From positions 3,410,001 to 3,474,000 of the forward strand of contig NZ_CP016364.1 in assembly GCF_001888185.1 (NCBI RefSeq): a stretch of DNA of 64,000 nucleotides, given 5' to 3'. The position numbers and the translations under genes were made by a program. The DNA comes from Phaeobacter porticola. Its GTDB lineage: Bacteria > Pseudomonadota > Alphaproteobacteria > Rhodobacterales > Rhodobacteraceae. Positions 36,520 through 44,957 of the stretch are shown one piece after another; position 1 is the first letter of the stretch, and each line of letters starts with the position of its first letter. The notes beneath the pieces were generated by a model. The model did no database searches and was not told the DNA's origin. It was given only the letters and a program-made list of their open reading frames with translations.

Positions 36520-38220
36520 TTAACGTACCAAATAGGGTTTGCGCGGGGTTTTAGGCATGTTCAGCGGGCCCTGCTCTGCTGGGAAATCTCCCATCAGATA
36601 GGGATGCATTCCCTGGTTCTTGAGGTTTTGCAGAAACTGACCAAACCCAGCCAGATCGACCAACGTCGGGGCCGTGTTCAGATGCCGCTGTGCTTGTGAG
36701 CCGAATTCATCAAGAATGGTTTGGATCGGCTCCATTGGTGCCTCCACAAACTCTGCCATCGACCAGATCCGCACCCGTGCCTTGACGTATTGGGAACGCA
36801 GGATCTCTATATGCTTGGCCTCGATTTGTTGCAGGCGCGCGGCCTCGCGCCGCAATTCTGAAAAGTTCTTGTTGGAACGAAACAACGGCACCGCCCACGC
36901 GCCAGAGATCAGCGACACCTGCGCATTCGGATCACGCGCGACCAACCAATTGATCGCCTGATTGTCCCGAGGCCCGAACTGGAAACACTGACGTTCGCCG
37001 CGGGTGTTCCAGATCAGGTTGGTTAGAAACCCCTTGGGGTGATAGTCCCGCAGCTTGGCACTGTTGCTAAGGCCACCATTGATCAACGTTTGGCAGTCTG
37101 CAAATTGAACACTTTCAGGCGCAAACAGGTGGCCGTGCACCTTGGCACCAGTTACCTGTGTCAGCCAATCTTCGAAATTCTCGAACAGCTCAGCAAACCC
37201 CTGAAACATCGAATATGGATTGCAGGTGATACCGTTTTCCAAACCGTTAGCGGGCAGACGGCTTTGCATATATAGTCCGGGCCGCCCCCGTGTGCGCCGC
37301 TCGACCGCCTTGGCGAAAATACGGTCGATCTTGCCCGGATTGGGTTCGGTGGATTTCACCATATCCGGGCTATCCATCAGAAAGGCCGAATAGAGCCGAT
37401 TTGCATGCGGCCAGATCTTGCGGGCAACAAAACAATCCGACCGGCGCAAAAGCTGGAGGTGATCATCATAGAAATTATGCGGCTTGCCTTGAAAATCAAA
37501 CTTAGACAGCGTCAGGGACCGGCTTTCGATGTTGCTGGAATACAGTCGAACCAAGGTCTGATAATAACTCTCGTCCGGGATCCAGACCTTTTGGAAATAG
37601 CGGTCATAGCGCGGCCGCTCAGGGTCTTCCAATATGGCGGACAGGGTCTGTCGTGTCAGGCACCACCATTGGCTGCCCATGTGTGGCACCAACCCCTCTG
37701 GGATCTTGCGCCGAATGCCCAGCTTACGCTGCAAGGCGACGTAGCGATCAAAGAGATGTCGCTGTTTCTTCCACGAAAAGGGAAACCGCAGTGTGAACCG
37801 TTCTATATCGAGGCCACCGACGGTCCAAGGCACGTCCGCAGTTGTGGCGCTTTCGATGAAATCTGTACGAGGCCTTGCTGCCAAGTAGTCAACCAGATCT
37901 GACACCGGACGCAGCGGCAGACACGAACCGGACGCCAGGAACACATGCCGTACCGACGGGTATCTTGCCAACAGCGCATCCGACGCCGACTGTGAGGCAG
38001 CGACGATGCCCCAGGTCCCCCACTCACAGCGGTGTCGGCGGGAAAACCGAACCATCGGCTCGTCAGAGAATGCGGCTTTGAACGCAGTGTAGGCCGTTAG
38101 CGGCACCTTCTTGTCGACATGCAGAACCACCGGGCAACCACCTGCCACCCAATGGCGCACCACCTGTTCGGCGCGGTCCAGCGCCGTGTGCACCAGCATG
38201 ACGATGCCAACCGAATTCAT
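36520..38220 (-). CDS. beta-1,6-N-acetylglucosaminyltransferase-like protein (GT14 plus DUF5928-type C-terminus)
   Basis: A 566-residue protein. Residues about 1-260 match a core-2/I-branching (GT14) glycosyltransferase fold (SVGIVMLVHTALDRAEQVVRHW, VFLASGSCLPLRPV, WWCLTRQTLSAIL). The last 240 residues (from about ENGITCNPYSM) resemble a DUF5928 region and part of a sulfotransferase fold, common in Rhodobacteraceae. The ATG at 38220 overlaps the stop of the upstream GT2 gene (ATGA). A longer start at 38298 would run into that gene. It is likely to work on the same surface glycan as its neighbours. Confidence 0.8.
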   Translation of the reverse strand: MNSVGIVMLVHTALDRAEQVVRHWVAGGCPVVLHVDKKVPLTAYTAFKAAFSDEPMVRFSRRHRCEWGTWGIVAASQSASDALLARYPSVRHVFLASGSCLPLRPVSDLVDYLAARPRTDFIESATTADVPWTVGGLDIERFTLRFPFSWKKQRHLFDRYVALQRKLGIRRKIPEGLVPHMGSQWWCLTRQTLSAILEDPERPRYDRYFQKVWIPDESYYQTLVRLYSSNIESRSLTLSKFDFQGKPHNFYDDHLQLLRRSDCFVARKIWPHANRLYSAFLMDSPDMVKSTEPNPGKIDRIFAKAVERRTRGRPGLYMQSRLPANGLENGITCNPYSMFQGFAELFENFEDWLTQVTGAKVHGHLFAPESVQFADCQTLINGGLSNSAKLRDYHPKGFLTNLIWNTRGERQCFQFGPRDNQAINWLVARDPNAQVSLISGAWAVPLFRSNKNFSELRREAARLQQIEAKHIEILRSQYVKARVRIWSMAEFVEAPMEPIQTILDEFGSQAQRHLNTAPTLVDLAGFGQFLQNLKNQGMHPYLMGDFPAEQGPLNMPKTPRKPYLVR

Positions 38221-39260
38221 GCCCAATTGCCCTTGGACATAAGGCCCAGGATCTCTAGCTGACGCCAGTTGATGTATCTCTCGCTCCACTTGCACCATAG
38301 CTCAGGTTGCTTGTTGGGCACCTTGGCGTAGGCCTTGTATTCAGCCGATCCTGCGTAATGCTGGCCACGCAACATCTCCTCCTCTGCCTTGGTAACAAAG
38401 GTGTGCAGGAATTTGGTGTGCAGCAAGGCGCCGCTTGCCTTTTCGCCGCCGTCGGTTTCGTAGACATGGTTCAATCCACGCGGTAGCAAGACGTGAGTCG
38501 AGCTGACATAGGCGTAACGCCGGTCCCATTTCACCAGCGGAATTTTGTTCAATGCCGGCGCTTTCTTAGGTTGGTCTGCGAAAAAAACCCGCGCCCGAGG
38601 TCCACCCTGAATCCAGAGATTGCCATAAATCGGATTGCGTTTGATCGAATAGTTCCCGCTGTCGAACCAATTGGTGATCTCCAGCGGATCCTGCCCAGCG
38701 CGATATGGTTCAGCATCAAGCGCACCCTTGGGGTAGACATCGACCAACATCGCAGAAAAGCTCCGGATCGCAGAATTGTCGAGCCAATCCGTCAAGGCAC
38801 GCAGGGGCCGACTGTCACAAAACGGATAGACAAACAGCTCGTCCGGGTCGACCACCAGCACCCAATGGCCGTGGGCGTAGCGGCGTTTAAGGTGGTTCAT
38901 CCAGTCGATACCAAACCCGGAATTTTTATAGCTCGCCATTGTGTGCCAGACGGACACGTCCGGCATCCCTCGCAGATAGTCCCTAGTGCCATCAACGGAT
39001 CCGTTGTCCACAATCAGGAAATGATTGACGCCCAGCTTGCGATAGTACTCGAGGAAGTAAGGCAAGCGGATCTGTTCGTTGCGCACGGTTGCAACCAGCA
39101 AGATATCGCCGGGGCGAATGCAATCCGTCTGGTCCTGAACCGCAGACAGCTCGCGGGATTTGCGCATGGCACGCAAAAGGCGACGTTTCCGTCGCAAGCG
39201 CATGCGATAAGACTCCCAAAGGCTCAAAACTGCTTCCATCCCCGGCTGCAAGGGTGCCAC
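38217..39260 (-). CDS. glycosyltransferase family 2 protein
   Basis: A 347-residue protein with a GT2/GT92-like fold. The N-terminal strand LLVATVRNEQIRLPYFLEYYR (about residues 54-74) is followed by the FLIVDNGSVDGTRDYL segment and the DPDELFVYP metal-binding (DxD-type) motif. A first ATG at 39260 is used, but M8 at 39239 is possible. It is the first gene of a three-gene leftward operon with the GT14-like protein and the sulfotransferase. The probable role is synthesis of a sulfated exopolysaccharide or surface glycan. Confidence 0.82.
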   Translation of the reverse strand: MAPLQPGMEAVLSLWESYRMRLRRKRRLLRAMRKSRELSAVQDQTDCIRPGDILLVATVRNEQIRLPYFLEYYRKLGVNHFLIVDNGSVDGTRDYLRGMPDVSVWHTMASYKNSGFGIDWMNHLKRRYAHGHWVLVVDPDELFVYPFCDSRPLRALTDWLDNSAIRSFSAMLVDVYPKGALDAEPYRAGQDPLEITNWFDSGNYSIKRNPIYGNLWIQGGPRARVFFADQPKKAPALNKIPLVKWDRRYAYVSSTHVLLPRGLNHVYETDGGEKASGALLHTKFLHTFVTKAEEEMLRGQHYAGSAEYKAYAKVPNKQPELWCKWSERYINWRQLEILGLMSKGNWA

Positions 39261-39396
39261 ATCGACCTGTCGTCAAACCGATCTAATACGGCCAGCGACA
39301 TTCCGCACAATATGCCATGTAACCTATTTGGAAACAATGAATTTGGGATTGACGGCGTTGTTGACAAACCGGTGCGGAAATGGGCGTTCAGCCCCT

Positions 39397-40200
39397 CTAT
39401 CGGCATTGATCCAATGCGGTCCGTTCCAGCAGATAGGCGTGGCTTTCGCCCGCCCCATCACGTTCATCTCGCCAGCGACAGTAGGCTGCCATACGCCAGT
39501 GATACCACGGCCTCAGCTGGTGATAGCGTTTCACCAGCCGCGGATCTGGATAGCCCGCCAAAAAGGCTACCTCTTCCTCCGCAGATAGCGGCGCACCGCG
39601 ATAGACTTGCTGCATCGCTGGCGACAGAAACAAAGCTAGATCCTCGACCGGATCACCGATCTGGGGGCATTGCCAATCGATCAGCGTCAAAGTCCCATCA
39701 TGCGCCAGGATATTTCCGGGCACCGGATCCCCGTGGATCAAGGTCGCCTGATCATGCGGCCGCACATGCCCTGGTGGTTCTGAATGTTGTAAGTCTTGGG
39801 GATCTCGGCACCGATCCAAGATAGCCCGAGTCTGAATTTCCAAGGCGTGACTGCCCGATGCCCCTGATGGCAGATCTTCAATGACCGGCTGGTCATGCAA
39901 TCGGCCGAGCAGCTGCGCCACATGCCCTGCCCCCGATGTCCAGGTGATACCTGGGATATGCCGATAGGCCAGCCAATCGCATCCGTCAAAGGCTCCAAAG
40001 GTCAAGGGATGCGGCACCATACCTGTTCCTGCCAGCGCCGTCAGCGCTGCACGTTCACGTCCCGGGTCATTCGCAAACAGAGGATTATCATGCGATTTAG
40101 CATAGAGTTTGACTACTACATCATCCAATCGCCACACCCTGTTTGAGCGCCCACCAATAAGTGGGCGCAGCGTTGTTGCATGCAGACCAACACCATCCAA
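39397..40200 (-). CDS. phosphotransferase family protein (aminoglycoside-phosphotransferase-like)
   Basis: A 267-residue kinase-fold protein. It shows the catalytic loop TLIHGDPVPGNIL (His-Gly-Asp and Asn, about residues 153-165) and the metal-binding segment LTLIDWQ. The N-lobe has GGRSNRVWRLDDVVVKLY with the ATP-binding Lys. Members phosphorylate small molecules such as choline, homoserine or aminoglycosides. The substrate here is unknown. The start is TTG at 40200 because the frame is closed by a TGA just upstream. The gene lies 108 bases after flgD on the same strand but has no obvious flagellar role. Confidence 0.75.
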   Translation of the reverse strand: MDGVGLHATTLRPLIGGRSNRVWRLDDVVVKLYAKSHDNPLFANDPGRERAALTALAGTGMVPHPLTFGAFDGCDWLAYRHIPGITWTSGAGHVAQLLGRLHDQPVIEDLPSGASGSHALEIQTRAILDRCRDPQDLQHSEPPGHVRPHDQATLIHGDPVPGNILAHDGTLTLIDWQCPQIGDPVEDLALFLSPAMQQVYRGAPLSAEEEVAFLAGYPDPRLVKRYHQLRPWYHWRMAAYCRWRDERDGAGESHAYLLERTALDQCR

Positions 40201-40308
40201 ATGCGCCAGAAAGCGTGCGTCAAATGTCGACTTTTGCTGTCGCAGAACAGGCTCCGTAGCTGTGGTGCGCCTTGTCGAATGCGCCCCAGATCCTCGGTGC
40301 CCCGCGCG

Positions 40309-40992
40309 TTACGAGGTGGCTGCGGTGGGTTCACGCAGCGCTGTCACCGATGACGCCAAGATCGCCGAGCCGCCTTCTAGGATCAAGGCCACTTCGTTGC
40401 CTCGCATCTGTGTTTCTTTCACGCGGGTATATGTCTCAGCTGTATCCGACAAGACGATCTCTCCGTTTTTCTGGCTTTCCAGCACAAAGCTGTAGCTGCC
40501 CGGGTTGAACGCAAAACCATCGTCATCAATGCCCTGCCATTGGTAAGGCTCGGCTGAGACCGGCAGGCTGATACGCTGCACCTCTTTACCAGTGTCATCC
40601 TTGACCACCAGATGCACCGTATCAGCGATTGTGGCCGGGTTGGGCGATACCGTGACAGGGCTGGAGCCATCGAAGTATGCAGGTGCAGCAGACCGTGTTT
40701 CCATTCCAACCCAACCGGACATGGCTGCCATATTCGCGAGCCCCAATTGCGCTTGAATTCCCTCCAGAACCTCGTTGCCCTGAACTTGCTGCTCAACCAT
40801 GGAAAACTGCGCAAGCTGTGCAGAATACTCAGTCGAATCAATTGGTTCCAAAGGATCCTGATAGCGCGCCTGCGCTGTCAGCATTTTCAGAAAAGTCTCG
40901 AAATCAGAGGCGATTCCGGTCGTTTTCCTGGGTGCCGCCGCCGCCGTTGCTGCCGTTTGTTGCGATGCCGCAGCACCAGATACCGTCGTCAT
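40309..40992 (-). CDS. flgD: flagellar hook assembly protein FlgD
   Basis: A 227-residue hook-cap protein. The conserved N-terminal region (FETFLKMLTAQARYQDPLEPIDSTEYSAQLAQFS, about residues 32-65) contains the N-terminal FlgD signature. The C-terminal part has the Ig-like/FlgD domain (VHLVVKDDTGKEVQRISLP, GSYSFVL). It starts 4 bases after the stop of fliK, so both are made from one transcript. FlgD caps the growing hook and FliK measures its length. Confidence 0.94.
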   Translation of the reverse strand: MTTVSGAAASQQTAATAAAAPRKTTGIASDFETFLKMLTAQARYQDPLEPIDSTEYSAQLAQFSMVEQQVQGNEVLEGIQAQLGLANMAAMSGWVGMETRSAAPAYFDGSSPVTVSPNPATIADTVHLVVKDDTGKEVQRISLPVSAEPYQWQGIDDDGFAFNPGSYSFVLESQKNGEIVLSDTAETYTRVKETQMRGNEVALILEGGSAILASSVTALREPTAATS

Positions 40993-40996
40993 GTGA

Positions 40997-42712
40997 TCAA
41001 ACCCTTATATCGAGACCAACCTCACCGAGGTTGAGTGATTGTGCTATTGGTTCTGCGGCTGTCTCGGCCAATTCGTCGCTGCTGCCTGAGCCTGCGCTAC
41101 GTCCAGGATTGCCTTGTGATGCATCGTTCCCGCCACCGCGATTAGAGGCCTCGTCTCCAGAAAACTGGAACGAAATATCATCAAATCCCATACGGCGGAA
41201 TTCATCAGCAAGCTCATTGATATGGCGCCGCATCAGATCACCCGTTTCGGCGCGCTCTGTCTGAATCATGACACTCACGCCGACATCCGTCACCGATACG
41301 CGCATGTTCACGTGGCCCAATTCCTTTGGGTTAAGAGCGACATCGACATTCCGCTCTCCCTTGGTTGCCAGTGCTTCCGCCATCTGATTCGCAATAAGAC
41401 GGGGCGTTTCAGGCTTGTGAACGGTTCCTGGGCTTACTGTTGCCTCTGTCAGCAGCTGCGACAGCCCCGGAAGCTCTGCGCCTATCATCCCACCTGATTG
41501 CGAAGCGCCGCCAGCCCCAACCGAAGTCAATGAATCAATGGCGATTGATGACGTCGTATTAGGCGTTGCTGCCGTCAACGCACCGGCGCCAAGGCCAAAG
41601 CTGGCCGCCGAATAGGCACCTTGCGGCAGCACCGGAACAGTTGGCGATGACGTGGCCGACGTTATCTGCTCCGCAGCCGCTCGACGAGCCGCAAATTTTT
41701 CCCGAATGGGAGAGTGGGAGATTTCCAGAGGAACCGGATTCACGGGGCGATTCGCCTGATCTGCCGACATCGGCGGTACCGATGTTATCGTTTTGGCCAC
41801 CTCGGACGGCGATCCACCGGGCGCAGGTTTAGCAGTCTCTGGTTTTGCGGCCGCTTGTTCGGCCAGAGCAGAGCTAGCGGATACGGCGCTGGTCTGCACG
41901 ATTCGGCGCTTTTGCGTGCCGGCCTCACCGCTCGTTTGGGATTTAGTCGCCTCTTTGCTTTCGACCTTTGATGCACTCTCATGATTTAGAGCTGCTGCCG
42001 AAGTATTACCGCGCGTTTCAGACTTTGCGGTCGCGCTATCAATAGGCTGTCTTTGCGATGCGGCCTGTAACGCCGCTATTGCATCTTTGGATTCAGCTTT
42101 TCCAACCGGAATTACATCACCCCCGGCGGAATCTGCGGCTGTGCGCAGTTGCGTGGCATCAGGCACCTTGGCGTTGCCACCCCGCTCGCCTGACTTCGCC
42201 AGTTGGCTGGCTTGCGTCGTTTCACCGCTTACGGACGAATCAGCATTGACCTTGGTCGTTTCAACCTGTGTCACGACTTTATCCGATGCGGCACCACCAA
42301 CCGCAATTGGGGCCGGTGACCCTGCAACTACAGCTCCTTTGGTGGCGACGTCTGCTGCGATCTCACTCGAAATTTCAGCTGTAGACGCCGGCACGGCTGT
42401 TGGCTGCGGATCATTGGGGTAGACTGTACTGCCCTCAGCAGCGGCTCCCTCAATATCTGAGGACACCTCTGCATCACCGTCTTTTTCTGTCTCATTGCTG
42501 CTGCCCGACGTCGTATTGCTCGCGGCCTGCTCTTCAGCAACCTCGTCAACCCGCATCGCGTCGGTCTCTGCGCCATCGTGCGATTTTGCAGTCTCTGCCA
42601 TAACCGCGTCAAAGCTAGATCCTTTGCGCGATTTTGCCGATTCGCCTTGCTGGATCTTGTCCGATCCCTGCGCGCCACCAGAAGTGGGGCTAGTAAGTGC
42701 GTTGATAAACAT
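40997..42712 (-). CDS. fliK: flagellar hook-length control protein FliK
   Basis: A 571-residue protein with a long low-complexity Ala/Ser/Thr/Glu-rich N-terminal region, expected for the stretch that acts as a molecular ruler. The conserved FliK C-terminal domain lies at about residues 440-530 (VDVALNPKELGHVNMRVSVTDVGVSVMIQ, HINELADEFRRMGF). The substrate-specificity switch acts on FlhB. The 126-base divergent gap to the flgJ-like gene carries a TTAC-N7-TTAA element. The domain order and the flgD neighbour support the call. Confidence 0.88.
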   Translation of the reverse strand: MFINALTSPTSGGAQGSDKIQQGESAKSRKGSSFDAVMAETAKSHDGAETDAMRVDEVAEEQAASNTTSGSSNETEKDGDAEVSSDIEGAAAEGSTVYPNDPQPTAVPASTAEISSEIAADVATKGAVVAGSPAPIAVGGAASDKVVTQVETTKVNADSSVSGETTQASQLAKSGERGGNAKVPDATQLRTAADSAGGDVIPVGKAESKDAIAALQAASQRQPIDSATAKSETRGNTSAAALNHESASKVESKEATKSQTSGEAGTQKRRIVQTSAVSASSALAEQAAAKPETAKPAPGGSPSEVAKTITSVPPMSADQANRPVNPVPLEISHSPIREKFAARRAAAEQITSATSSPTVPVLPQGAYSAASFGLGAGALTAATPNTTSSIAIDSLTSVGAGGASQSGGMIGAELPGLSQLLTEATVSPGTVHKPETPRLIANQMAEALATKGERNVDVALNPKELGHVNMRVSVTDVGVSVMIQTERAETGDLMRRHINELADEFRRMGFDDISFQFSGDEASNRGGGNDASQGNPGRSAGSGSSDELAETAAEPIAQSLNLGEVGLDIRV

Positions 42713-42760
42713 TGGCTTCCAGACATTCTATCTCGATGTCGTCACCTTAACGCCAACCGG

Positions 42761-42775
42761 TTACGGCAATTTTAA
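42761..42775. promoter_or_regulatory. CtrA-type box between fliK and the flgJ-like gene
   Basis: TTAC (42761-42764), seven bases, TTAA (42772-42775), followed by C. CtrA recognises two TTAA half sites seven bases apart. The box sits in the 126-base divergent gap and could serve both flagellar units. Confidence 0.5.
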
Positions 42776-42838
42776 CCGATCTTGGGTCAAAATAGAAAAA
42801 ATCGAAGCAATTTCGACGTCTCAAGAATGAGGTATACA

Positions 42839-43129
42839 ATGGAACAGATTGCTCACTTTCCGGCTATGCAGCGCCCTGCTGCGATCAAGCCGCCGCCCCA
42901 GGATCCATTGCGCAAGGCTGCGCAGGAGCTTGAGGCAACCTTCCTTACAGAAATGTTGAAATCCGCAGGACTAGGCGAAAGCCGCGAAACCATGGGTGGT
43001 GGCGCGGGCGAAGACCAGTTTGCCAGTTTCCTCGTGCGCGCGCAGGCAGAACAAATTGCGAAGGCGGGCGGCGTCGGGTTGGCCGAATCACTCTACCACG
43101 CACTGAAAGAGGCAGAAAAAAATGACTGA
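42839..43129 (+). CDS. rod-binding protein (FlgJ N-terminal type)
   Basis: A 96-residue protein corresponding to the rod-binding half of FlgJ. The segment DPLRKAAQELEATFLTEMLKSAG is the typical N-terminal FlgJ helix, and the glycine-rich stretch is GGGAGEDQFASFLVRAQAEQIAKAGG. The muramidase domain of enteric FlgJ is absent, and the lytic transglycosylase at 56492 may provide it. ATG 42839 has GAGG six bases upstream. A longer frame from 42782 is not supported. The stop overlaps the next gene by 8 bases. Confidence 0.85.
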   Translation: MEQIAHFPAMQRPAAIKPPPQDPLRKAAQELEATFLTEMLKSAGLGESRETMGGGAGEDQFASFLVRAQAEQIAKAGGVGLAESLYHALKEAEKND

Positions 43130-43481
43130 TCAAACTCCGCAACAGCTCATCGAAGAACTGGACACGCTCCTTGATGCAGAGCGCGCCGCATTGGTTAAGG
43201 GCAACCTGCAAGAACTGGAGCCGCTGCTTGCCAAGAAAGAAGAGATTATCACCACGCTAAATATGACATCCGATCTGGAGCGTGAGGCGCTGGAACATGT
43301 GCAAGGTAAGGTGTCGCGCAACCAAGTCCTACTGGACAGTGCAATGGAGGGTATCCGTGCGGTGGCAGCACGGATGGCTGAACTGCGCCAGGTTCGCAAG
43401 GGGTTGGACGTCTACGATCAATCCGGTCGCAAGACACGTTTCACCACGCGCAACACGCCCAGCCTAGAGAAACGCGCCTGA
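43122..43481 (+). CDS. FlgN-like flagellar export chaperone
   Basis: A 119-residue helical, acidic protein (IEELDTLLDAERAALVKGNLQELEPLL, then a Lys-rich helix). Its size and charge fit the FlgN family of chaperones for hook-filament junction proteins FlgK and FlgL. Sequence identity in this family is low, so the call rests on shape and on its position, overlapping the flgJ-like gene and followed by flagellin. It is the last gene of that short unit. The flagellin gene has a separate leader. Confidence 0.68.
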   Translation: MTDQTPQQLIEELDTLLDAERAALVKGNLQELEPLLAKKEEIITTLNMTSDLEREALEHVQGKVSRNQVLLDSAMEGIRAVAARMAELRQVRKGLDVYDQSGRKTRFTTRNTPSLEKRA

Positions 43482-43524
43482 CCGCCCCAATTTAGGAAAA
43501 ATTCTAGCAATGGAAATTTCGGCA

Positions 43525-43539
43525 TTAGCAATCCCTTAG
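43525..43539. promoter_or_regulatory. CtrA-like box upstream of flagellin
   Basis: TTAG (43525-43528), seven bases, TTAG (43536-43539). It has the half-site spacing of CtrA boxes, with G for A in each half, and lies 150 bases before the flagellin start. Confidence 0.4.
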
Positions 43540-43631
43540 CACATAATAGGCCAATGTCACCTTGCACCTTCAAACGAGGGTGGCGCGAAAGCCGGACGGC
43601 GGAACGCATAGTCAGAAAGACGTCAGAGAGC

Positions 43632-43670
43632 GCCCTTCGGGGCAGGGAAACCAGAGGTCAAAACGCCTCT
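43632..43670 (+). promoter_or_regulatory. two hairpins in the flagellin leader
   Basis: GCCC-TTCG-GGGC (43632-43643) is a UUCG tetraloop hairpin. AGAGG (43653-43657) pairs with CCTCT (43666-43670). Together they lead into the AAGGA ribosome site. In Caulobacter, FlbT acts on the flagellin leader, and flbT lies downstream of flagellin here. Confidence 0.4.
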
Positions 43671-43689
43671 AATCAAAGGAATACATGCT

Positions 43690-44502
43690 ATGTCCAGCAT
43701 TCTGACTAACAACGGCGCAATGGTTGCACTGCAGACTCTGCAGTCCGTGAACAACAGCCTGAACGACACCCAGAGCCAGATTTCGACCGGTAAACGGATC
43801 GGTTCGGCCAAGGACAACGCCGCCGTCTGGGCGATTTCCAAAACCATGGATTCGGATATCGCGGGTTATGCCTCGGTTCAGGATTCTCTGGGTGTTGGTG
43901 AGGCAACTGTTGCTGTGGCTCTGTCTGGTGCAGAACAGATCGTTGAAACGCTGACCGAGATGAAGCAGCTGGCGATTTCCGCAAACTCGGAAAACGTTGA
44001 TCACGCAAAGATCCAGGACAGCATTGCCAAGAAAGCAGCACAGATCGAATCCATCATCGATTCTGCTGAATTCAACGGCGCGAACCTGCTTGACGCTGCT
44101 GTAACGACTGAGCTGACTGTCTTGGGCGGATTGGATCCATCTGCGGATACCATCACGGTGACGGCGATTGATTCTGCATCAGACATCAGTACTGCCGGTA
44201 TCACCGACATTACTAGCGTTGCGACCGCCTCTACTGCTCTGACTGAAATCGAAACCATGCTTGGCAATGCGATTGATGCCGCTGCGCAGCTTGGTGCGGA
44301 TTCCAGCCGCCTGTCTGACCAGGGCATGTTTGTGTCGAAACTGTCCGATTCCCTGAAAATGGGCGTCAGCACCATGACCGATACCAATATGGAAGAATCG
44401 TCTGCAAGGCTGAAGGCGCTTCAAACTCAGCAGCAGTTGGCGGTGCAATCACTGTCGATTGCAAACCAGGCTCCACAGACCCTGATGCAGCTGTTCCGTT
44501 AA
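43690..44502 (+). CDS. fliC: flagellin
   Basis: A 270-residue short flagellin. The conserved N-terminal D0/D1 region is SSILTNNGAMVALQTLQSVNNSL with STGKRIGSAKDNAA (residues 30-45), and the C-terminal D0 helix is QLAVQSLSIANQAPQTLMQLFR. The variable middle (about 130-190) is short and Thr/Asp-rich, as in other alphaproteobacteria. It is the only flagellin gene in this window. The upstream region has a CtrA-like box and leader hairpins. A strong hairpin follows the stop, before flaF. Confidence 0.96.
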   Translation: MSSILTNNGAMVALQTLQSVNNSLNDTQSQISTGKRIGSAKDNAAVWAISKTMDSDIAGYASVQDSLGVGEATVAVALSGAEQIVETLTEMKQLAISANSENVDHAKIQDSIAKKAAQIESIIDSAEFNGANLLDAAVTTELTVLGGLDPSADTITVTAIDSASDISTAGITDITSVATASTALTEIETMLGNAIDAAAQLGADSSRLSDQGMFVSKLSDSLKMGVSTMTDTNMEESSARLKALQTQQQLAVQSLSIANQAPQTLMQLFR

Positions 44503-44512
44503 CAACAGCTTG

Positions 44513-44540
44513 ATCTGGGGCGCCACGGTGCGCCCCAGAT
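44513..44540. terminator. strong hairpin between fliC and flaF
   Basis: ATCTGGGGCGC (44513-44523) pairs perfectly with GCGCCCCAGAT (44530-44540) around a 6-base loop. There is no T tract, so it may protect the abundant flagellin mRNA 3' end or reduce read-through, rather than be a full terminator. Confidence 0.5.
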
Positions 44541-44583
44541 TCCCTATCGCAGAGAATCTGTAGATTACATGTTAGGATAACAC

Positions 44584-44955
44584 GTGAATGCCCTTCTAAA
44601 GGCGAAGAGCGCCTATTCGGCGGCAAAGGCCCCGACTCGAACTGCAAAGAACCTTGAATACGAAGTCATCGCCAGGGTCACACGGCGCATCGTTGCCGCA
44701 GCGCAAAAAGGCAAGCCAGGTTTCACTGAACTTGCCGCCGCGCTGACCGACAATCGCAAACTCTGGTCGATCTTTACAGTCGAAGTTGCAAGTCCAGGAA
44801 ACCCCCTGCCGGAAGAACTAAAAGCTCAGCTGCTCTCGCTTGGGGAATTCACCCATCAACATACCAGCAAGGTTCTGGCCCGCAAAGCGGACGTCCGACT
44901 GCTGGTGGAAATCAACACGGCCATCATGCGTGGCCTTCGCAGCGGAGCGTCCTGA
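44584..44955 (+). CDS. flaF: flagellar biosynthesis regulator FlaF
   Basis: A 123-residue protein. It has the FlaF family pattern AYSAAKAPTRTAKNLEYEVIARVTRR near the N-terminus, followed by NRKLWSIFTVEVASPGNPLP and a C-terminal helix LLVEINTAIMRGL. FlaF is needed for flagellin secretion and works with FlbT. The start is GTG at 44584, with AGGA about ten bases before. The gene stands between flagellin and flbT, as in most alphaproteobacteria, and flbT begins 2 bases after its stop. Confidence 0.93.
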   Translation: MNALLKAKSAYSAAKAPTRTAKNLEYEVIARVTRRIVAAAQKGKPGFTELAAALTDNRKLWSIFTVEVASPGNPLPEELKAQLLSLGEFTHQHTSKVLARKADVRLLVEINTAIMRGLRSGAS

Positions 44956-44957
44956 AT

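Noticed and set aside
43482-43689. Sigma-54 promoter before flagellin
   Set aside because: No TGGCAC-N5-TTGC spacing was found. GG and GC pairs occur but at the wrong distance.
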